Assembly: GCA_900321515.1 (NCBI GenBank)
Contig: ONWI01000087.1
Location: 1 to 9,392, forward strand
Direction: 5' to 3'
Length of the DNA: 9,392 nt
Origin: an uncultured Eubacteriales bacterium
GTDB taxonomy: Bacteria; Bacillota; Clostridia; Oscillospirales; Acutalibacteraceae
Numbering within the stretch: position 1 is the first letter of the stretch; the number at the start of each line of letters is the position of its first letter. The translations under genes were made by a program, and so were the position numbers. Under the pieces are notes generated by a model. It was not told the DNA's origin and ran no database searches. It was given only the letters and a program-made list of their open reading frames with translations. This document shows positions 6,634 through 9,392 of this stretch, in pieces.

Positions 6634-7371
6634 TTACATCGCCATATCGTGGCTGATAAGGATTGAAGTGACGGTATCGCCCTCTTCTTCCATATAGAAG
6701 ACCATATTGTAATAATCGCCTGTGTAGCCGTCCTTGAGCACATTCCATTCCAGCGGGTTGTAGTAGTAATATTCCATCATATAGGAATTGTCATTATCCT
6801 CGCCGAAGCGGTTTATGTAGGCGTACTGCACAACGCCCTCGGGCTTGAATTCGACAAACTGTGTGCTATTGTATTCGCCGTAGATGTAATCGCCGCAGGA
6901 TTCCTCCATCCCGTCGAAGTAGAGCGGCTTAGGGTCGTCCTCGTGTGTGAAGACTTCGAGAACGTCGTCCCTGGTGGAGCCCACATGCAGTCCTCCGGCA
7001 AATTTGACCTTGTCAGTATTGGTCGAGATCATTGAGAGGGTATAATCCTCGCCCTCGTTCAGATCATAGAAGAGCAGGTTCAGATTGTCGAATTCCATTT
7101 TGATGTACGGTCCGTAGATGAAATTATCGGTGGTGACAAGTTCTTCGCTTTTTGGCTCGCCGAGCAGCTTCTTGACGTGATCGGGAGTCATTCCGAGCCT
7201 GATGTCGCCGACCGCGGTGTCATCAACTCCGAACTTATGCGGCGTGAACGTTTCCGACGAAGCCCGTCCGTCCTCCGGGACGGGATGCGCTCCCCAGTCG
7301 CAGGACGCGAAGCAGGCTGTCAGCATCAGTCCCGCCAGAAGCAGACTGATGATTTTGTTTGTTTTCTTCAT
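6634..7371 (-). CDS. Lipoprotein with two SmpA/BamE-like motifs
   Basis: A protein of 245 aa. Residues 1-20 (MKKTNKIISLLLAGLMLTAC) form a lipoprotein signal with lipobox LTAC and lipidated Cys20; a second Cys at 24 follows. The mature part has two 'small beta-lactamase inhibitor-like' units: VGDIRLGMTPDHVKKLLGEP (54-73) and GLHVGSTRDDVLEVF (127-141), each the G-x-T/S-x-x-x-V-x-x-x-[LF] pattern typical of SmpA/OmlA/BamE-like and related lipoproteins of Gram-positives. The rest is acidic and tyrosine-rich (MMEYYYYNPLEW). ATG at 7371 has AAGGAG at 10 nt. It lies just upstream of the NSS symporter, so it may act at the cell surface with that transporter; this is inference from position only. No function can be assigned. 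Confidence 0.82.
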   Translation of the reverse strand: MKKTNKIISLLLAGLMLTACFASCDWGAHPVPEDGRASSETFTPHKFGVDDTAVGDIRLGMTPDHVKKLLGEPKSEELVTTDNFIYGPYIKMEFDNLNLLFYDLNEGEDYTLSMISTNTDKVKFAGGLHVGSTRDDVLEVFTHEDDPKPLYFDGMEESCGDYIYGEYNSTQFVEFKPEGVVQYAYINRFGEDNDNSYMMEYYYYNPLEWNVLKDGYTGDYYNMVFYMEEEGDTVTSILISHDMAM

Positions 7372-7405
7372 AATGATGATTCTCCTTATGAATGTAATTT
7401 AGATT

Positions 7406-7447
7406 AGTGGTCCGTAAGAAGTGATCAGTGAGAAGTGGGAAGTGGAA
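7406..7447 (+). repeat. Heptanucleotide tandem array, left copy
   Basis: Six units in strict 7-nt phase, 7406-7412 through 7441-7447, consensus AGTGRNN (for example AGTGATC at 7420-7426, AGTGAGA at 7427-7433 and AGTGGGA at 7434-7440). The second unit (7413-7419) is degenerate. The phase is directly visible in the sequence. Confidence 0.85.
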
Positions 7448-7478
7448 AGCTGTGGAACAGGAAGTGCTTCCGTATGTG

Positions 7479-7514
7479 CCCTGCTGCAATGCGGCAGGGA
7501 GCGCCCCCCGGCGC
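7479..7514. repeat. Pair of adjacent GC-rich hairpins
   Basis: First hairpin: CCCTGCTGC (7479-7487), loop AAT, GCGGCAGGG (7491-7499), 9 pairs with one G-T wobble. Second: GCGCC (7501-7505), loop CCCC, GGCGC (7510-7514). A second GCAGGG at 7513-7518 could compete with 7494-7499 for CCCTGC at 7479-7484. No T run follows on either strand, so these are not standard terminators. Confidence 0.7.
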
Positions 7515-7564
7515 AGGGTTCAATGAATCATTCTTTCAGACATAACCCAATTTGTTTGTGTCCG

Positions 7565-7606
7565 GATCACTGACCACTGTCCACTGTCCACTTCTCACTC
7601 CCCACT
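7565..7606 (-). repeat. Heptanucleotide tandem array, right copy, inverted
   Basis: Six units in strict 7-nt phase from 7565 to 7606. Read on the minus strand each is AGTGNNN, including two identical AGTGGAC units (7579-7585 and 7586-7592), AGTGGTC (7572-7578) and AGTGATC (7565-7571). The orientation is opposite to the left array, from which it is separated by 117 bp; three unit types are shared between the two. Confidence 0.9.
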
Positions 7607-7611
7607 CAAAT

Positions 7612-8325
7612 TTACTTAAATTCCTCGCCGTCTGCGGTGAGAATTTTTTCGCGCACAATGTCGCATTTCTCAAATTCCACACCGTTCGCGTTTGCAAAAC
7701 CCTTGAGCAGGACGGAAGGATTGATATTTACGTCATTTCCTGCGGGAAGTTGAATCGAAAGTACGGCGCATTCGCCGTCACAAACAACCTCATACGAAAA
7801 AATATGCGGCTTCACGTCGATGTCCACAAACTGCTTCTTCTTGTTTTTCTTCTGAACGAGAATTTTATCCTGGGAGAGATATTTTTCCAACGCGCCGGAC
7901 AGCTCTTCGCCCGAAACCCCGTCAGCGGCGAGCGTGATGCGGTAAACAGCCGATTGAATGGCGGTTGCCTTTTCGCCCTGATACTCCACACAGGTCACGC
8001 GGATTCCCTCGCAGAGGGCGGAATTGAGGCGTTTCTTCACCTCGTCAAAGGGCATATCGGCGGTCAGACGGACGTCCATCGTCTCACAGAGTCCGGAAGC
8101 GCCGAGCGAGAGCGGCAGCGCGAAGGTCATAAAGGGGTGCGGGTTGAATCCCTCGGTGTACCAGATCGGCACACCGGCGCGGCGGACCGTGCGGGTCATG
8201 CAGCGCATGAGGTCGAGGTGGGACATATACTTTGAAGGACCCTCCTTGACAAAGAAAATCCTTATCGGCAGACAGAGCGTGCCCTGGATATCAACCACGT
8301 TTTTCATTCCGGGTCTTAAAGACAC
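7612..8325 (-). CDS. TIGR03936 family radical SAM-associated protein (DUF2344)
   Basis: A soluble protein of 237 aa. Family signatures: IRIFFVKEGPSKYMSHLDLMRCMTR (21-45) with SHLDL at 35-39, and GVPIWYTEGFNPHPFMTFALPLSLG (51-75) with GFNPHP at 59-64. The C-terminal half is the more variable DUF2344 part. In many Firmicutes this protein is encoded directly after, or fused to, a TIGR03960 radical SAM protein, exactly as here; the reaction is unknown. The GTG at 8325 is chosen because AGGAGG (8334-8339) lies 8 nt upstream; an ATG at 8307 and a GTG at 8334 are in frame, but the first lacks a ribosome site and the second overlaps it. The gene overlaps the radical SAM gene by 35 nt in another frame, so the two are probably translationally coupled. 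Confidence 0.9.
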   Translation of the reverse strand: MSLRPGMKNVVDIQGTLCLPIRIFFVKEGPSKYMSHLDLMRCMTRTVRRAGVPIWYTEGFNPHPFMTFALPLSLGASGLCETMDVRLTADMPFDEVKKRLNSALCEGIRVTCVEYQGEKATAIQSAVYRITLAADGVSGEELSGALEKYLSQDKILVQKKNKKKQFVDIDVKPHIFSYEVVCDGECAVLSIQLPAGNDVNINPSVLLKGFANANGVEFEKCDIVREKILTADGEEFK

Positions 8326-9392
8326 TGCAAACACCTCCTGTCAGTTTGGCGGCGCCGCAATTGGCGCATTTCAGGCGGCAATGCGGCGTGGTTTCGGCGG
8401 CGAGCGCCTTTTTGTGTTCGCGGATGAGGAATTCCTTGGTGATGCCATAATCGAGGTGATCCCACGGGAGAATCTCGTCATAGCTGCGCCGGCGGTTGGC
8501 GTAGAACGCCGGGTCGATGTTGCATTCAGCGAATGTTTCGAGCCAAACGTCCAATTTGAAAAATTCGTCCCAGCCGTCGAAGCGGCAGCCCTTCTCAAAG
8601 GCGCGGATCAGCACGCGAAGCAGCCTGCGGTCGCCGCGCGCAAAGACTGCTTCGAGGAAGCTGGTGTTTGCGTCGTGCCAGTTGAGGGTGATCTTGCGGC
8701 TGCGGACGCTGTCGCGGAGATGCTGCTGCTTTTGGTGAATGGTGTCGATGTCGTCCTGCGGCTCCCACTGGAACGGGGTGAAGGGCTTCGGCACGAAGGT
8801 GGACGCGCTGGAAGTGACATTCACGCCCTTGCCCTTTGGCTTGTCGGGATTGCGGTAAAATTCGTCCACCACCTTCTGTGACAATTCGCCGATGCCCGCC
8901 ACGTCGTCGAGCGTCTCGGTCGGCAGTCCGAGCATGAAGTAGAGCTTGACGCTGGTCCAGCCGCCCTTGAATGCCGTGCGGCAGGTGGAGAGCACCTCCT
9001 CCTCCGTGACATTCTTGTTGATGGCGTCGCGAAGGCGCTGCGTGCCGGCTTCGGGCGCGAAGGTCAGACCGCCGCGCCGCACCTTGCGGAGCTTCTCGGT
9101 CAGCTCGTCGCTGAAGCCGTCGATTCGCAGCGACGGCAGCGAAATGCTCACCTTGGATGGCTCCGTCCAGTTGAGCATACTGTCCAGAAGCTCCGGCAGC
9201 TCCGTGTAGTCGCTGGAGCTGAGGGAGGAAAGCGATACCTCGTCGTAGCCCGTCGTGTCGCACAGGCTCCGGCTCTGGGAATCGGCTGTGCGGTAATCCT
9301 TCTCCCGGTTGGGGCGGTAGATGTAGCCCGCCTGACAGAAGCGGCAGCCGCGGATGCAGCCGCGGAATATTTCGGTCACGGCGCGGTCGTGC
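8291..9392 (-). CDS. TIGR03960 family radical SAM protein, 5' end missing (window edge)
   Basis: About 366 C-terminal residues are visible; the frame stays open to the window end (HDRAVTEIFRGC), so the true start and any N-terminal B12-binding-like domain lie outside. The radical SAM 4Fe-4S motif CIRGCRFC (C-x3-C-x2-C, residues 12-19 of the visible part) is intact. Other conserved parts: RRGGLTFAPEAGTQRLRDAINKNVTEEE, VKLYFMLGLPTET, and the C-terminal ITKEFLIREHKKAL followed by a cysteine cluster (HCRLKCANCGA...GGVC) that may bind metal. The family forms a 5'-deoxyadenosyl radical from SAM, but its substrate is not known. It overlaps the TIGR03936 gene, its usual partner. A GTG at 9379 is not the start, since family-conserved HDR residues precede it. 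Confidence 0.92.
   Translation of the reverse strand, partial: HDRAVTEIFRGCIRGCRFCQAGYIYRPNREKDYRTADSQSRSLCDTTGYDEVSLSSLSSSDYTELPELLDSMLNWTEPSKVSISLPSLRIDGFSDELTEKLRKVRRGGLTFAPEAGTQRLRDAINKNVTEEEVLSTCRTAFKGGWTSVKLYFMLGLPTETLDDVAGIGELSQKVVDEFYRNPDKPKGKGVNVTSSASTFVPKPFTPFQWEPQDDIDTIHQKQQHLRDSVRSRKITLNWHDANTSFLEAVFARGDRRLLRVLIRAFEKGCRFDGWDEFFKLDVWLETFAECNIDPAFYANRRRSYDEILPWDHLDYGITKEFLIREHKKALAAETTPHCRLKCANCGAAKLTGGVCSVFKTRNEKRG

Larger units (their letters stand above)
7372..7611. other. 240-bp non-coding gap with inverted heptad arrays and GC-rich hairpins
   Basis: No credible gene lies here. Reading left to right: the ribosome site of the lipoprotein gene (minus strand), a heptad array (7406-7447), an imperfect palindrome GGAAGTGCTTCC (7460-7471), two hairpins side by side (7479-7499 and 7501-7514), an AT palindrome AATGAATCATT (7522-7532), then a second heptad array in the opposite orientation (7565-7606). 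I see no convincing promoter for the lipoprotein gene and no canonical terminator for the TIGR03936 gene. Confidence 0.8.

Noticed and set aside
7479..7514. Intrinsic terminator of the TIGR03936 gene
   Set aside because: The hairpins lack a T run on the minus strand and lie about 100 nt past the stop codon.
7406..7606. CRISPR-like array
   Set aside because: Units are 7 nt and contiguous with no spacers; no cas genes are nearby.
8024..8881. Plus-strand open frame of 285 codons across the radical SAM pair
   Set aside because: Antisense to two well-supported genes and without any recognised motif.

Overview
The window looks like a chromosomal segment from a moderately GC-rich member of the Clostridia (Oscillospirales-like). 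This rests on the gene families present (DUF3343 beside a class V aminotransferase-fold cysteine desulfurase, two-domain Sua5, DUF951, a split TIGR03960/TIGR03936 radical SAM pair, an EG-repeat Rpn nuclease), strong GGAGG ribosome binding sites, several TTG/GTG starts and Sec/SPII lipoproteins. The genus is inference. Most of the window is ordinary housekeeping or conserved accessory sequence. I see no phage, CRISPR, rRNA, tRNA or complete insertion sequence.

Layout. Left end, plus strand (29-1422): a 73-aa DUF3343 putative S/Se carrier followed at once by a cysteine desulfurase-family PLP enzyme. They face a minus-strand block and share a strong 12-bp hairpin (1409-1438) with it as a probable bidirectional terminator. 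Minus strand, in transcription order from 5145 down to 1455: DUF951, prfA (release factor 1), then after a clear sigma-A-type promoter an Rpn/PDDEXK_2 nuclease, a small lipoprotein overlapping the nuclease gene's translation signals, and Sua5 threonylcarbamoyl-AMP synthase. The nuclease, lipoprotein and Sua5 genes are so tightly packed that one transcript probably carries all three.

Further right, still on the minus strand: a 245-aa lipoprotein with two SmpA/BamE-like motifs (7371-6634) lies 15-18 nt upstream of an NSS-family sodium symporter (6615-5230). At the right edge is the 3' part of a TIGR03960 radical SAM gene, cut by the window end and overlapping the TIGR03936/DUF2344 gene. Between that pair and the 245-aa lipoprotein is a 240-bp non-coding gap.

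The translation theme is clear: prfA (termination) and Sua5 (t6A modification of ANN-decoding tRNAs) are commonly close together in Firmicutes. Here the usual neighbour prmC is absent from the displayed stretch and an Rpn nuclease plus lipoprotein sit between them. The most unexplained structure is in the 7372-7611 gap: two six-unit heptanucleotide arrays in inverted orientation flanking a GC-rich double hairpin, suggesting a small non-coding repeat element.
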